A DNA stretch of 64,000 bases, taken from positions 558,001 through 622,000 of the forward strand of contig JAESUZ010001735.1 of the NCBI GenBank assembly GCA_017311185.1. The letters run 5' to 3'. Below, in pieces: positions 1 to 11,035 of this stretch (the first letter of the stretch is position 1; every line of letters begins with the position of its first letter). The notes beneath the pieces are model-generated. The model had not been told where the DNA came from, did not search any database, and saw only the letters and a list, made by a program, of their open reading frames with translations. Position numbers and translations under genes: made by a program. The DNA is from Proteles cristata cristata (lineage: Eukaryota; Chordata; Mammalia; Carnivora; Hyaenidae).

Positions 1-104
1 GGAGGGGATGGGCATGCAGGAGGACACTTGTGGGGATGAGCACTGGGTGTTATGTGGAAACTAATTTGACAATAAACTATTTGTAAAAAAATAAATAAAT
101 AAAT
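1..104 (+). mobile_element. L1 3' end, cut by the window edge
   Basis: Carries the carnivore L1 3' terminus (CACTTGTGGGGATGAGCACT, then ACAATAAACT) and an A-rich AAAT-repeat tail. The rest lies outside the window. Confidence 0.85.
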
Positions 105-292
105 ATAGAGAACCAACTGAGGGTTGCTGGAAGGGATGTGGGAGGGGGGATGGGCTAAATGGGTGAGGAGCATTAAGGAAGACACTTGTTGGGATGAGCA
201 CTGCGTGTTATACATAGGGGATGAATCACTAGAATCTACTCCTGAAATAATTATTGCACTATATGTCACTAACTTGAATATAAAAAAAAAAA
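105..292 (+). mobile_element. L1 3' end of an older subfamily
   Basis: A second L1 3' end directly follows the first. It has the related GATGAGCACTG core but a different terminus (GAATCACTAGAATCTACTCC) and a poly(A) run. Confidence 0.8.
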
Positions 293-310
293 GTTAATGG
301 AAAAAAAAGT

Positions 311-512
311 GACTGAGCCTGAGTGGCTCAGTTGGTTGAATGTCCAACTCTTAATTTCAGCTCAAGTCATAATCCCAGGATCGAGCCCAGAATCGGGCTC
401 CCTGCTGAGTGTGAAGCCTGCTTATGAGTGTCTCTCTCTCTCTCTCTCTCCTCCCCACCTTTGCCTTTCTCCCCCACTCATGCTCTGTCCTTAAACAAAA
501 ACAAAAAACAAG
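311..512 (+). mobile_element. Carnivore tRNA-Lys SINE, older copy
   Basis: tRNA-like head (GTGGCTCAGTTGGTT), long TC run and A-rich end. Diverged from the feline consensus. Confidence 0.85.
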
Positions 513-924
513 AAAACCAGTGACCGCTTGGTGGTATTCTGAGGGACGAGACAGCATTCCAAGCAAAACAGAGACGTTTGGGGAAGGATGTGGGACAGAA
601 GTGTAGTGAGACAGGACTACTGCTCCTTTCTGTTTCTTTCCACAGTCTTCTCCTCTCTCTGCAGGCTGGTTTTCCCCACTTTAATGTTCATGAGATAGAC
701 AATGACTGCCTCAGATTAGACGACATGACCCACGACTGGCTTAATGTTCCAGTCTCAATTCTCAGGAGCCTCTGCTGGGCCCAGTTTGGGTCAGATGTCC
801 ATTCCTGAGCCATTTGGCTGCGGATGGAGGATGGGGTCACATGGCACTCGCTTGTAGTTAGGTCCACCACTTAGGCAGGGGCTGAGGGATGGGTGCCCTG
901 GAGGTGTCTACACCCACTCATCAG
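513..924. other. No gene or clear repeat seen
   Basis: Short open frames only, without splice or homology support. Confidence 0.5.
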
Positions 925-1080
925 TGAGATCTAGGACCAGTTGGAAGCAGCTGCGTCACCAGGCAGTTTCTAAGCAATGCAGAATCCCAGGTTCCACCCC
1001 ACACCTAATGAATCCGAATATGTATTTTAACAAGGTCCTCAGGGGTTGGTATGTTCATTAAAGTTTGATAGACACTGGTT
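925..1080 (+). mobile_element. MER5-type DNA transposon relic (hAT group)
   Basis: Matches the MER5A layout: GTCACCAGGCAGTTTCTAAG, AATGCAGAATCCCAGG, then a GAATC...ATTTTAACAAG segment. Old and diverged. Confidence 0.55.
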
Positions 1081-1112
1081 TATCACAAGAAAGGAAGGTT
1101 GGCTCCTGTTTC

Positions 1113-1158
1113 CTTCCTTTTTTTCCTCCCTCCCTCCCTCCCTTCCTCTCTTCCTTAT
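1113..1158 (+). repeat. Pyrimidine-rich simple repeat (CCCT/TTCC)
   Basis: Run of CCCT units with flanking CT tract. Confidence 0.75.
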
Positions 1159-1685
1159 TGAAACAGTTTTATTGCTGTGTATCACACATACAATTCATCT
1201 GTTTAAAGTGCATAACTCACATTTTTTAGTATGTTCACAGAATTGTTCATCTGCCACTACAGCTGATTGTAGGACATTTTCATTGTCCTAAAAAGAAACC
1301 CATACTCCTTGGCTTTTATCTCCCAATCCCTCCCGACCATCCTCCTCCCTGTCCCCACCCCCACCGCCATCTACTTTGTCTCTAGAAACTTGCCTGTTCT
1401 GGACGTTTCATATGAACGGAGTCATACGGTATGAAGCCCTTTCTTTCTGGCTTCTTTCACTTTAGTGTAATGTTTTCAAGATTAATGCATGTGTCAGGAC
1501 CTCAGTCCTCTGTACTGCTGAATCCTATTCCAGCATAGGGATAGATCACATTTTGTTTATCCATTAACCTGCTATGTCTACCTTTTGGCTATTATGAATC
1601 ACACTGCTAAGAATATTCATGCACAAGTTTTTGAGTGGACATGTTTTCACTTCTCTTGGGTTAGAGTTCCATTTTTGTAGAAAGA
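1150..1685 (-). mobile_element. Old mammalian L1, 3' part, reverse orientation
   Basis: Typical reversed L1 3' sequence (ACTTGCCTGTTCTGGACGTT, GGCTTCTTTCACTTTAGTGT, TTTTGGCTATTATGAATCAC). Confidence 0.8.
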
Positions 1686-2540
1686 AAACTGCATAACAAA
1701 CTCAGATGTGCCTGCGCCCTGCTGGGCAGCTTCTGATACTGCCCAGTGCTAATCTTGAAACAGGACTCAGACTGTGTAGATCTTCTCCAAAGCAAATACA
1801 TGCCTGCCAGCAAACCTTACTGGAGCTTTCTGGAAGCACAAGGGGGCAGTGACACATCACACGGGGTTCCAACCATCAGTCCAGTCCTTCCCCACCCTTA
1901 ACATGCATCCTCTCCTGGGGATCACCCTCTCTCCGTAGCCCAGGGCTTTCCTTTTCTTTTGTTCTTAACTTTCCATGGCCCCTTCCTTACTCCCTCCCTG
2001 CACTCCCCTGCCTCACCCTTTTCTAACACACAGCAAAGCATCTGGGTACATCTGGGTACAATCCTTCTCACCCATCCTCCACCTTGGTAAGCAAATCAAG
2101 GACCTTCCCTGGAGAACAGCAGTGGTTGCAAATGAGAAATCTTCCTGCCCAAAAATGGTAGTTCCTGCTAGTCTGCATATGCCTGATCATCTCACAACAC
2201 ACACATTTACAAGTGCATATAAAAATATGTAAAGAACACAAAATTGTGTGTCGATGATAAACCTGTACTTTCTTTTATACAATCCTTTAATTATTATTAT
2301 GAGAAGAATTTTCTTTATCCAAAATGTGTGGTATCTTACTATTTTTTATTTGTTCTACTATGAGCATCTTTCACTTCAGTGCGTATAATAGGCTTCTTGT
2401 TCTTTTCAATAGCTACACTATTAACGTTTAAATATATAAATATATATGCAACTGAACAAGCCTCTATTAATGGATACTCAGGTAATGCTACTTTTATAAC
2501 CAGTAAACACAATAGGGAGAATTTAATTTTAAAAATCATG
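1686..2540. other. No gene seen; unique AT-rich sequence
   Basis: Only short open frames. No recognisable coding or RNA gene. Confidence 0.5.
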
Positions 2541-2668
2541 GTTCATGGCTCAGTCAGGCCTCAGCTTAGGTCATGATCTCACCGTTTGTGGGTTTGAGCC
2601 CTGTGTCGGGCTCTCTGCACCTTCCGTGTTGTCTCTCTCTCTCTCTCAAATAAATAAACATTAAAAAG
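2541..2668 (+). mobile_element. Carnivore SINE fragment
   Basis: Begins inside the tRNA-like part (GGCTCAGTCAGGCC) and ends with AAATAAATAAACATTAAAAA. Much of the middle is deleted. Confidence 0.85.
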
Positions 2669-3249
2669 ATTATATATATGTATATATATACACACACATG
2701 AATGATACCACCACAACAGAAAAGCTGTGTCCCAGTAGGTTTCTCCCACTGTGTTCAGTTTACTACAACTTTCATGCAACCTGGAGCCCCCCTGGAGTGT
2801 GAGGATTAGTAGCCCTCTGGGCATGGGTCACTTCCATAAAAGTGAGCAAAGCATTGTGTTCTGATGATGAGTCGTTCTCCAGTCTCCAACTGCCCAGATG
2901 GATTTCAGGACTTGTCCAAACTAGAGCAGAGCTTGACTGCAGGGGAGGGCCAGTTATCCTGTGGATCTGATAAGCCCGCAACTCTTTTGAGTGCTGAATC
3001 CTGCCATTTCTCGTTCATTTCACTTGCTCCAGCCAAGATGCTGTCGGTCCCTTTACTCATTACAATGTCTCGTATCATCAATGCTGGTCCCCACCCCATG
3101 TCTCCTCTGGAATGGTACTCAGAGCTCATTTCTGAGTCCAGCTCAATCAGGACCCTGGTATTCTTCTAGCCTCAGGTGCATGGCTTCCTCCTTTTATCAA
3201 CCTTGTACTTAGCTCAGACCTCTATGTATTGCCTACCTTATGCTGTACT
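2669..3249. other. No gene seen
   Basis: Open frames of up to 101 codons occur at 2864-3169, but on both strands and without any recognised similarity. I treat them as chance. Confidence 0.5.
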
Positions 3250-3345
3250 TGATGTGTTTCCCTCTTATTTAGACTGTGAACCCTCCGACAGTAGAGACCA
3301 GTGTGTATAGAGTAGGTGCTCAATGCATGTGTGTTACAATGGCCT
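3250..3345 (+). mobile_element. L2-like 3' relic
   Basis: TAGACTGTGAACCCTCCGAC and GTAGGTGCTCAATGCATGTG resemble the L2 3' end. Confidence 0.45.
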
Positions 3346-3489
3346 GAAGTGACATATAAGAAATTGTACTGGGGTGCCACTGAAGGACTGCATTATTCTC
3401 AACTCAGGAACATGGGCCTGGGACATGCAGAGATGGAAAATGGCCTCTCAAGTTGACGAGGAGCACTCGAATGCTGCTAGTCAACGGAT

Positions 3490-3640
3490 GGGTCTTACCA
3501 GCAGCATTGACATCACCTGGGTACTTGTTAGAAATACAGAATTGCAGGCCCCAGCTCAGCCAGAGTGAACTTGAATGTGCATTTGAATAAAATTCCCAGG
3601 GGATTTGTCTGCACCTTAAGGTTGCAGAAGTATTGAACTA
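3490..3640 (+). mobile_element. MER5-type DNA transposon relic
   Basis: ACATCACCTGGGTACTTGTTAGAAATACAGA and later TTCCCAGG match the MER5 consensus pattern. Diverged. Confidence 0.6.
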
Positions 3641-3819
3641 GAAGAGGTGCTGTTCGGCCTTCAGACCAACTGATTTATTCTCATCCTGAGTAGGTGACTC
3701 AGTAGTACTGCAGCCTTGCCTCAGCCATGTCAATAGGAGCTGGGGTGGGAAATGGGACTATAGCCAGAATCAGGTCGGTCCTCAGTTTCAGGATGAGCTG
3801 CCACTTCACCGGATGGATG

Positions 3820-4045
3820 ATCCAGTCCACTCCTGGGCACACGGTAGGTCCTCAATAAATACTTCTTGTACGAATTACTGAAGCTCGAGTAAGCCTAGTT
3901 AACCTCTCTTCTTAGTCTGTTTCCTCATCTGTAAAATGGGGAGGATAATAATCACCAAGTCCACCTTTGAGGGCTGTTAGGAGATTAAATGAGATAAGGT
4001 AGGTGAAGGTTACCATTGAGGTGTTAGTTCCTATCACAGAATAAA
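3820..4045 (+). mobile_element. L2 3' end followed by MIR
   Basis: GGTCCTCAATAAATACTTCT is an L2-like terminus. TTTCCTCATCTGTAAAATGG, followed by GAGATTAAATGAG, is the MIR core on the + strand. Confidence 0.6.
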
Positions 4046-4539
4046 GCTTGGGTATCTGCAGAGTTTGGAAAGGAGGTGAGCTATGGTTCCCCAAAAGCCA
4101 GCTGCCATTACAGGTGCTATGCTGGGGGCAGGTAAATGAAAAGTTGGTTTCAGAGAAGGGCAGCAGGAAAGAATTAACAAAGGCTGTCTTTGTTAGTAAG
4201 TTCGTAGGGGATTTCCACTTTCTGCGTTAACCTCCAAACTGTTCAACTCTTAAAAACTAATGACATACACAGTGCTTCTGAAATTGGCAAATAAACTCGA
4301 TGAGAGGGAAAAGATAGGGGTGAGGCTGTATGGCTTCCAACTGCTTTTTGGGCTCAAATCTTCACAGGCTCCACTTAGAAGGAGAGCTGTACCAAGCCAC
4401 CAGGCGAAAAGAAAGCGAACATGCTTCCCTGGCAATTGCTCAAGCAGATAATCCAGTAAGTCAGATGACTATAAACATTTCAGATTCTGAAGTTCACCAC
4501 CCTTGTTCTAAGCACTTAGGAAATTCATTTAGTGGCCTG
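4046..4539. other. No gene seen
   Basis: Unique sequence. Short frames around 4250-4450 exist on both strands and lack support. Confidence 0.5.
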
Positions 4540-4698
4540 AGTCTGTTAATACTTTATTATTATTTTTTGATGATTTTAATTCTTTTTTTTTCTTAGTTTA
4601 TTGTCAAGTTGGTTTCCATATAACACCCAGTGCTCATCCCCACAAGTGCCCTCCTCCATGCCCATCTCCCCCCTCCCCCCAAGTCTGTTAATACTTTA
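4540..4698 (-). mobile_element. Tiny L1 3'-end insertion with perfect target-site duplication
   Basis: Insert 4557-4681 holds only the last ~75 bases of L1 plus a T-rich (reversed A) tail. It is bounded by AGTCTGTTAATACTTTA at 4540-4556 and 4682-4698 (17/17 identical). Confidence 0.92.
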
Positions 4699-4709
4699 AG
4701 TGGACTAAA

Positions 4710-4916
4710 AAATAATTAAAAAAATTTTTTTTTGAGGAGAGAGAGACATAATGTGAGTGGGGGGATGGGCAGAGAGAGGGAGACAGAGAATCTGAAGCAG
4801 GCTTCAGGCTCTGAGCTGTCAGCCCAGTGCCCAATGCAGGGCTCAGACTCACAGACTGCAAGATCATGACCTGAGCCAAAGATGGACGCTTAGCCGACTG
4901 AGCCACCCAGGCACGC
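4710..4916 (-). mobile_element. Carnivore SINE, reverse
   Basis: T-rich tail, GAGAGAGAG tract and reversed tRNA head (GACTGAGCCACCCAGGCACG). It faces the next SINE across about 30 bases. Confidence 0.92.
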
Positions 4917-4946
4917 ATAAGAGGACTTTTAAAAAAAAAGTTTTTA

Positions 4947-5167
4947 GGGGCATCTGGGTTGCTCAGTCGGTTAAGTGTCCAACTTCAGCTCAAGTCATGA
5001 TTTCAGGGTTTATGGGTTCAAGCTCTGCGTCAGGCTCTATGCTGATAGCTCAGAGCTGGGACCCTGCTTCAGATTCTGTCTCCCTTTCTTTCTGCCCCTC
5101 CCCTGCTCATGCTCTGTCTCTCAAGAATAAACAAATGTTAAACAATTAAAAAGAAAAAACAAAAAAA
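4947..5167 (+). mobile_element. Carnivore SINE, forward
   Basis: Head GGGCATCTGGGTTGCTCAGT and tail AATAAACAAATGTTAAACAA. Head-to-head with the preceding reverse copy. Confidence 0.92.
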
Positions 5168-5275
5168 TGTTTTAAAATTTATTTAAGTGATCTCTACACC
5201 CCACGTGGGGCTTGAACTCACAACTCTGAGATCAAGAGTTGCATGCTCTTCTGACTGAGCCAGCTAGGCACCCCT
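5168..5275 (-). mobile_element. Older carnivore SINE, reverse
   Basis: Short subtype without the TC tract: TTTATTTAAGTGATCTCTAC ... GACTGAGCCAGCTAGGCACC. Confidence 0.88.
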
Positions 5276-5354
5276 TTGAGTGAATTTCTAAGTATGAGAT
5301 AATTCAGTTTAAAAAGGAAAGATACTTTTGAGAATAATGAGGTGGTTGTATCAT

Positions 5355-6035
5355 TTTTTAAAAATTTAGGTCAAATTTATATAACATAAAATTGACCACT
5401 AATCATTTCAAACTTTCTGTATCAAGGAAGCAGTTACTCTCAATCCTCTTCTCCACACAGCCCCTGGCAACCACTGTCCACTTTGTCTCTACCGATTTGC
5501 CTGTTCTGGAAATTTCATGTGAATGAAATCACACAGAACGTGACTTTTTGTTCTGGCTTCTTTCATTTGGCATCACGTCTTCGAGGTTTATCCACATTGG
5601 ATGTAGCACGAATTGGTGCTTCAGTGCTTTTTCTGACTGAATAATATTCCATTACATGGATACATCACATTTTGTTCATCCATTCATCTGATGACAGACA
5701 CCTGGGATATTTCCCTCTTTGGCAACTGTGAATAGTGTTGCTACGAACATTTGTTTACAAGGATTTGTTGGAATACTGATGTTTGATGCTTTGGGGTATA
5801 CATCTAGGAAAGAATTGCTGGAGCACGTGGTAATTCTACGTGTGGCTTTCAGAGGAGCTGCCCAAATGTTCTCCACAGTAGCTCTAAGACGCTCTCACCA
5901 GTATAAAATGTTGAGAATGTACGAGGGTTCCAGTTTCGCTACATCCCCACCAACCCTTGCCAAGCAGGGTTACTCTTCTGAAACTGCTGATTAAGGACAT
6001 TTGTGCATCAGAGAAAATGACATGCGTTGACAGGT
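5355..6035 (-). mobile_element. Old L1, 3' part, reverse orientation
   Basis: TATATAACATAAAATTGACC, CCTGTTCTGGAAATTTCATG and CATTTTGTTCATCCATTCAT are reversed L1 3'-region signatures. An 81-90-codon frame here is accidental. Confidence 0.85.
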
Positions 6036-6365
6036 TGACTGTAGGCTCTCATCCATCCACCCCTACATTTCAGTCATTGAGCCCCAACCAGTAAGTACCC
6101 TTTAACCTCTTTCTTCCCAGTGTGCTGTGCTCGATCCTGGTAAATCATCCCTGCTCCTTGGGTTGCTTGTGCCTGGGATAACCTGGGCATTACCCTCGCC
6201 ACTGCCTTTTCCCTGCATCCTCCACATCCTATCCATCGCCGACTCCTGCTGATTCCCCATGCCAAAATACATCTCAGATCTGTTCACTTCTCCCTGATGT
6301 CTGCTGTAATCATCCCAGTCCGGGCCACCATGACCTCTCACCTGCATGCCTCTTTTTTAGCCACC
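6036..6365. other. No gene seen
   Basis: Overlapping frames on the reverse strand have no recognisable domain. Confidence 0.45.
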
Positions 6366-6805
6366 TGTATCAGTTACCTATTGCTACATAACAGATTACT
6401 ACAAATGTAGCAGCTTAAAACAACCCACAATTTTTAAAAAAGTAATCTTTACACCCTAGTGGGGCTCAGACTCACAACCTCACAATAATCAAGGTGCTGG
6501 CTGGGACTGTAGTCATCTCGTGGGGAGGATCCACTTCCTGGCTACTCACAAGGCTCTCTGCAGGGCTCAGGGCCAGTGGGCTGTGGGCCAGAGACATCAG
6601 TCCTTTGCTCTGTGGACTACTCTATAAGGCAGCACACAACATGGCAGCTGACTTCCTTCAAAGCAAATGGGAAAAAGAGTGAGAGGGAGTCCAAGACAGA
6701 AGGCACAGTGTCTTGATAACCTAATCCTAGAAGGGATATTCCATCATTTTGCTATATTGTTAATGAAAAGCAAATCCTGGTTCTAGGCCACCTTTAAGAG
6801 GTGTG
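6366..6805 (+). mobile_element. Ancient LTR-like repeat, interrupted by a SINE fragment
   Basis: Opens TATCAGTTACCTATTGCTAC ... AGCTTAAAACAAC and continues CTCTATAAGGCAGCACACAA. Same kind of element as at 10338. Exact family not assigned. Confidence 0.55.
6432..6491 (-). mobile_element. Old SINE fragment, reverse
   Basis: AAAGTAATCTTTACACCCTA and GGGGCTCAGACTCACAACCT match the older SINE subtype. It lies within the preceding LTR-like repeat. Confidence 0.75.
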
Positions 6806-7438
6806 CTATTGCACAAAGGTATCACGAGGTGCCATGTTAGAGGCTATCCACTACAATCTGTCCTCTGGAAGCTAGTGATTTCTGTCCTTACCATATGCAA
6901 AATGCACTCTCTCCCTCTGAAAGGTTTCAAAAGCCTCATCCCCACTATGTCATCAGCAGGAAGTCCCAGAATCTCAAAGCTAAATCAAGTCTAGCTGAAA
7001 TCCTGTAAGCATAGTTCCTGAAGTACATTTCTTCAAGCACAGAGCCTCTCAGTCTGTAGATTTATGAAAATTATGGAGACAAATTATTTGCCTTCCCGCC
7101 CCCCTCCCAACAACACTCAACATACTATGGTGGGACCAGCCTAGGACAATAGCAATGGACATTCTTGTTCAAGGAGGGGGAAGTGAGAGGCACAAAGGAG
7201 TCACTGGTACCTAGTAAGTCTGAAATCCAGCTGGTGAAATGTTGGAAACTCCCTGATGAGTTCTGAGAGCCTGAGAATAATTATCCATGGTTCTTGGCTC
7301 CACTCTGAGTCATCCTATTTCATAAAAAGTAGCACATATGTGTAGCTGAGCTGCTCTCCGTCAGCTTCCTGCCAGAATCCTGGAGGTCTGAAGGCTTCTT
7401 TTTTGTTTGTTTGGCTTTTTTAGAAATAGACTCTTGAA
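6806..7438. other. No gene seen
   Basis: Unique sequence without coding signals. Confidence 0.5.
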
Positions 7439-7667
7439 AAATTTTTTTTTAATGTTTTATTTATTTCTGAGAGAAAGAGACAGGCAGTGTGAGTAGGGGA
7501 GCGTCAGAAAGAGAGAGGGAGACACAGAACCTGAAGTAGACTCCAGGCTCTGAGCTAGCTATCAGCACAGAGCCTGACGTGGGGCTCGAACCCATGAACC
7601 ATGAGATCATGACCTGAGCCGAAGTCGGACTCTTAACCGACTAAGCCACCCAGGCACCATGCGCCCC
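7439..7667 (-). mobile_element. Carnivore SINE, reverse, full length
   Basis: Tail TTTTAATGTTTTATTTATTT, then GA-rich tract, ending GACTAAGCCACCCAGGCACC. Confidence 0.94.
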
Positions 7668-8032
7668 TGAAGGCCTCTTTTCATCCTGTACTGTTTCTTT
7701 CTCCTTCTGTCCAAGAGTCCAAATACAACTCATGCAAGAACTTTGTGGGCTTCCTGGGAATCTTATTGGGAGTTCACACCATTAGACCACAGCCACACCT
7801 GCATATCTCCCTGAAAAAAGTCTACCTTCAACTCCTGCTGGGAGTGCTGTGGAACAATGACCTTAAGCTTCCTAGAGCCCTTAGGTTTGATTGAGAGGAT
7901 CTGCGAGATGCACCCTGAATGTCTATAAAGGATCTTTTCCAGAAGGTTGAATAGGCTTCTGAGATACCACCTTTAATGGTCTGAGGTCTTAACAGAATAT
8001 ATAGTCACACCTTCTACTTTACCTTTAGGCCA
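7668..8032. other. No gene seen
   Basis: Unique sequence. No supported feature. Confidence 0.5.
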
Positions 8033-8600
8033 TGTTATGGTCCCCACCAAATTCATATGCTGAAACTCCAATACCCACTGTGATGATATTTGGAGGTGGG
8101 GCCTTTGGGTAGTAATTAGGTTTAGATGAGGTCAAGGGGGGGGCACCTGGGTGGCTCAGTTGGTTAAGCACCTGACTTTCAAGCCCCGCATCCTGCTCTG
8201 TGCTGATAGCTCAGAGCCCAGAGCCTACTTGGGATTCTGTGTCTCCTTCTCTCTCTGCCCCTCCCCCACTTGTGCTTGGTCTCTGTCTCTCTCTCAAAAA
8301 TAAACAAACGTTTTTAAAAATTTTAAAAATCAGATGAAGTCATGAGGAAGAGGTGCCATGATGGGATCAGTGTCCTTATAAGAAAAGGAAGAAACTAGAG
8401 GTTGCTTTCTCTCTACCATGTGAGGACACATCGAGAGGGTGGCCATCTGCAAGCCAAGAAGAGGGTCTCACCGGGAACCAAATCTGCCAGCACCTTGATC
8501 TTGGACTTACTAGCCTCCAGAACTGTGAGGAATAAATGTTCTTTTTAAGATGCCCAGTCTATGGTATTTTGTTATAGCAGATTTTGATATTGAGAAGTAA
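8033..8600 (+). mobile_element. MaLR-type LTR, split by a SINE
   Basis: TTCATATGCTGAAACTCCAA, GGAGGTGGGGCCTTTGGGTA, CTTGATCTTGGACTTACTAG, CCAGAACTGTGAGGAATAAA and TATGGTATTTTGTTATAGCA occur in the order of MST/MLT1 LTRs. The SINE at 8137-8334 separates the two halves. Confidence 0.8.
8137..8334 (+). mobile_element. Carnivore SINE inside the MaLR LTR
   Basis: Head GGCACCTGGGTGGCTCAGTT and tail AAAAATAAACAAACG. The middle of the tRNA-like part is deleted. LTR sequence GATGAGGTCA/GATGAAGTCA on both sides looks like the target duplication. Confidence 0.9.
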
Positions 8601-9825
8601 GGGTGCTGCTGTAACAAATACCTAAAAACATGGAGGTGGCTTTGGAACTGGGTGGGTGGGAAGGTCCATTTTGGTGAAGCATCAGAGGGAAATGGGGAGC
8701 ATGTTGTTGGACAATGGAGAAAAGATGGTCCTTGGCAAAGAACTTGGCCAAACTATGTCCTAGTGCTTTTGGAAGACAGAACTTGTGAGCAACAAAACTG
8801 GATATTCAGCAGAGATTTCTAAGCAGTGTTTGAAGAGCAGCTTGGTTCCTTCTGACAGCGTATGATAAAATGTGAGAGGAAAAAGATGAACCTAAGAAGG
8901 AATTGTTAAACCAAAAGGGACCAGACCATTTTAAGGATTTGGAAAATTCTCGGCCTGTCCATATTGCAAACATTTAGAAAGTGTGTTTGGAAGAGAACAG
9001 CTAAGGATGTGGCTGGACCATCACGTGATAGAAATTATTGGATTATAGTAGCAGAAGCACTGTCTGTTTGAACTGAAGGGAACCAAGACAGGAAGAAATG
9101 AGGGAAGGCTTCTGTACTTCTTTGATTCTACACAACAGGGCAAAAAGCTAACTGGCTGTGAATGTGCACTATTCTCTGCAAGAAGAATGATTCCAGAAGT
9201 AATTCAGAAATCATCAAGGCCAATGTCTTGGTTTCAACAGACCAGAGAAGCTTCATCTGAGGCTTGATGGCAGGGCTATAAGCCCAGTGGGTCTAGAGGA
9301 GAGTGTATCAAACCAAAGAAGATTATTTTCCAGCCTTAAAAATCTAATGGTATTTGCCTTACTAGATTTTGGACTGGTTTGCGACCCATCACCCCTTTAG
9401 TCCTTTTGACTTCTCCCTTTTGGAATCAGAATGGCTATCCTATGCCTGTGCTACCACTGTATTTCGGAAGCACGTAACTTATCGGATTTCACAGGTCCAC
9501 AGCTGAAGAGGAATTTTGTTTCAAGATGCATCACACTTACGCTCTCACCCACATCTGATTTAGATGATATTTACATCCTTTGGACATTGGAGCTGATGTA
9601 GAAGAGTTAATTTTTTTAAATAGTTTATTGTCAAGTTGGTTTCCATATAACACCCAGTGCTCATCACCACAAGTGCCCTCCTCCATGCCCATCAACCCCC
9701 TTCCCCTCCCTAGAAGAGTTAATTTTTGAGGCTGTTGAAATGGAATGAATGTATTTTGCCTGCAAGGAAATGAATGGGGGGGGGGGCAGGTATTTTGTTA
9801 CAGCAACCTGAACTAAGACAGACCA
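8601..9825 (+). mobile_element. MaLR internal-region relic and LTR terminus
   Basis: Noncoding internal sequence of an old endogenous retrovirus-like (ERVL-MaLR) element: GGAAAATTCTCGGCCTGTCC, AGGATGTGGCTGGACCATCA and CAACAGACCAGAGAAGCTTC. It ends at TATTTTGTTACAGCAACCTG...CTAAGACAGA, an LTR end. The second LTR is otherwise missing. No open reading frame survives. Confidence 0.65.
9599..9727 (-). mobile_element. Tiny L1 3'-end insertion with perfect target-site duplication
   Basis: Insert 9616-9710 is just the L1 terminus (reversed: ATAGTTTATTGTCAAGTTGG...). It is bounded by TAGAAGAGTTAATTTTT at 9599-9615 and 9711-9727 (17/17). It landed in the MaLR internal region. Confidence 0.93.
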
Positions 9826-10337
9826 CATTTTCCTTACAGTACTCTGGACTTGATTCTTGCTTGAAAGCCACTGCTAAATTTTAGCAGTGGCTGCCATGTA
9901 GAGAGACTAAAAATTTCAAAACAATCAAGTCCTGGCTCCTTCTTGTTTAATAATATACTTCTCATGTTTTACTACAAGGAGCAAGAAGAAATCAGGCAGC
10001 ACCTTCTGCTTAGAAACTGCCTTATGAGATCACCAACTTCATTGGGAACATTCTCTCTTTCCACGTAAATTGCTGATGGCAGTGTTGCTAAACCTTGCAC
10101 TACTTTATGACCAGGATCTTTTTTCCTCCAGTTTCCAATAATGCTCCTTACTTCCTTTTCAGTCTTCATTCATAGCATCTTCAAAGTTCAGATTTCTACT
10201 AAGTTTGCTCAAGATAATTTAGGCTTTCTCTAACACACTCCTCAAAATCTTTCCAGCCTCTGTCCACTGTTTGGTTCTTTAGCAACTCCCACATTATAGG
10301 AGCTGTAATGGCAGCCTCCCACTTCTAGGCACTAAAA
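9826..10337. other. No gene seen
   Basis: Unique sequence. The 65-codon reverse frame at 9972-10169 has no recognised similarity. Confidence 0.45.
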
Positions 10338-10612
10338 TCTGTATTAGTTATCTATGCTGCATGACAAATTACCCCCCAAATTTAGTGCTCTAAAAACATT
10401 TGCTAGCTCAGTTTCTGTGGGTCAGAATTTGGACACGGCTTAGCTGGGTGCCTCTTTCTGGCACAGAAGGCTGCAATCATCTCAAGGTTCAACTGAGGAA
10501 AGATCCACCCTAAGGTCATTTATGTGGTCTTTGGCAGGCCTGGAATTCTCACTGGCAGTTGGCGAAAGACGTTAGTTCCTTGATATGTAGACCCCTATAC
10601 TGGGCAACCATA
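10338..10612 (+). mobile_element. Ancient LTR-like repeat, same kind as at 6366
   Basis: TATTAGTTATCTATGCTGCA, ACAAATTACC, CAGTTTCTGTGGGTCAGAAT and GGCTTAGCTGGGTGCCTC. Family not assigned. Confidence 0.55.
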
Positions 10613-10617
10613 GTGGG

Positions 10618-11035
10618 TTGATTAACATCCTCCCCTCCAAATTCATGTTTACATGGAACCTCAGAATCTGACCTTATTTGGATATAGCATCTTCGTAGAT
10701 GTAAGTAACATAAAAATCATACTAGATTAGGGTGGGCCCTAAATCCAATGACAAGTGTCCTCATAAGAGGCGAGGACACAGGAAGAAGGCCAAGTGAAGA
10801 CAGAGACAGAGACTGGAGTAATACATTCCCTGTGGGCCAAGGAATGTTAAGGACTGCTGGGAGTCACCAGAAGCTTGAAGAGGTAAAGAAGGATCCAACC
10901 TTAGAGACTTTAGAGGGAGCATGGTCCTCCCAACGGATTTCAGATATTTGGCATCTAGAATTGTGAGAAAATAAATGTCTGTTGTTTTAAGCCACCCAGT
11001 TTGTGGTAATTTATTGTGAAACCCCAGGAAATGAA
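10618..11035 (+). mobile_element. MaLR/MLT1-type LTR relic
   Basis: CTGACCTTATTTGGATATAG, AGGGTGGGCCCTAAATCCAA, GAAGACAGAGACAGAGACTG and TTGTTTTAAGCCACCCAGTT occur in the usual order. A reverse 139-codon frame across it (10761-11180) is a by-product. Confidence 0.7.

Noticed and set aside
308..340. Genuine tRNA genes at SINE heads
   Set aside because: The tRNA-like heads are SINE promoters followed by the CT tract and A-rich tail. None forms a complete tRNA with a mature 3' arm.
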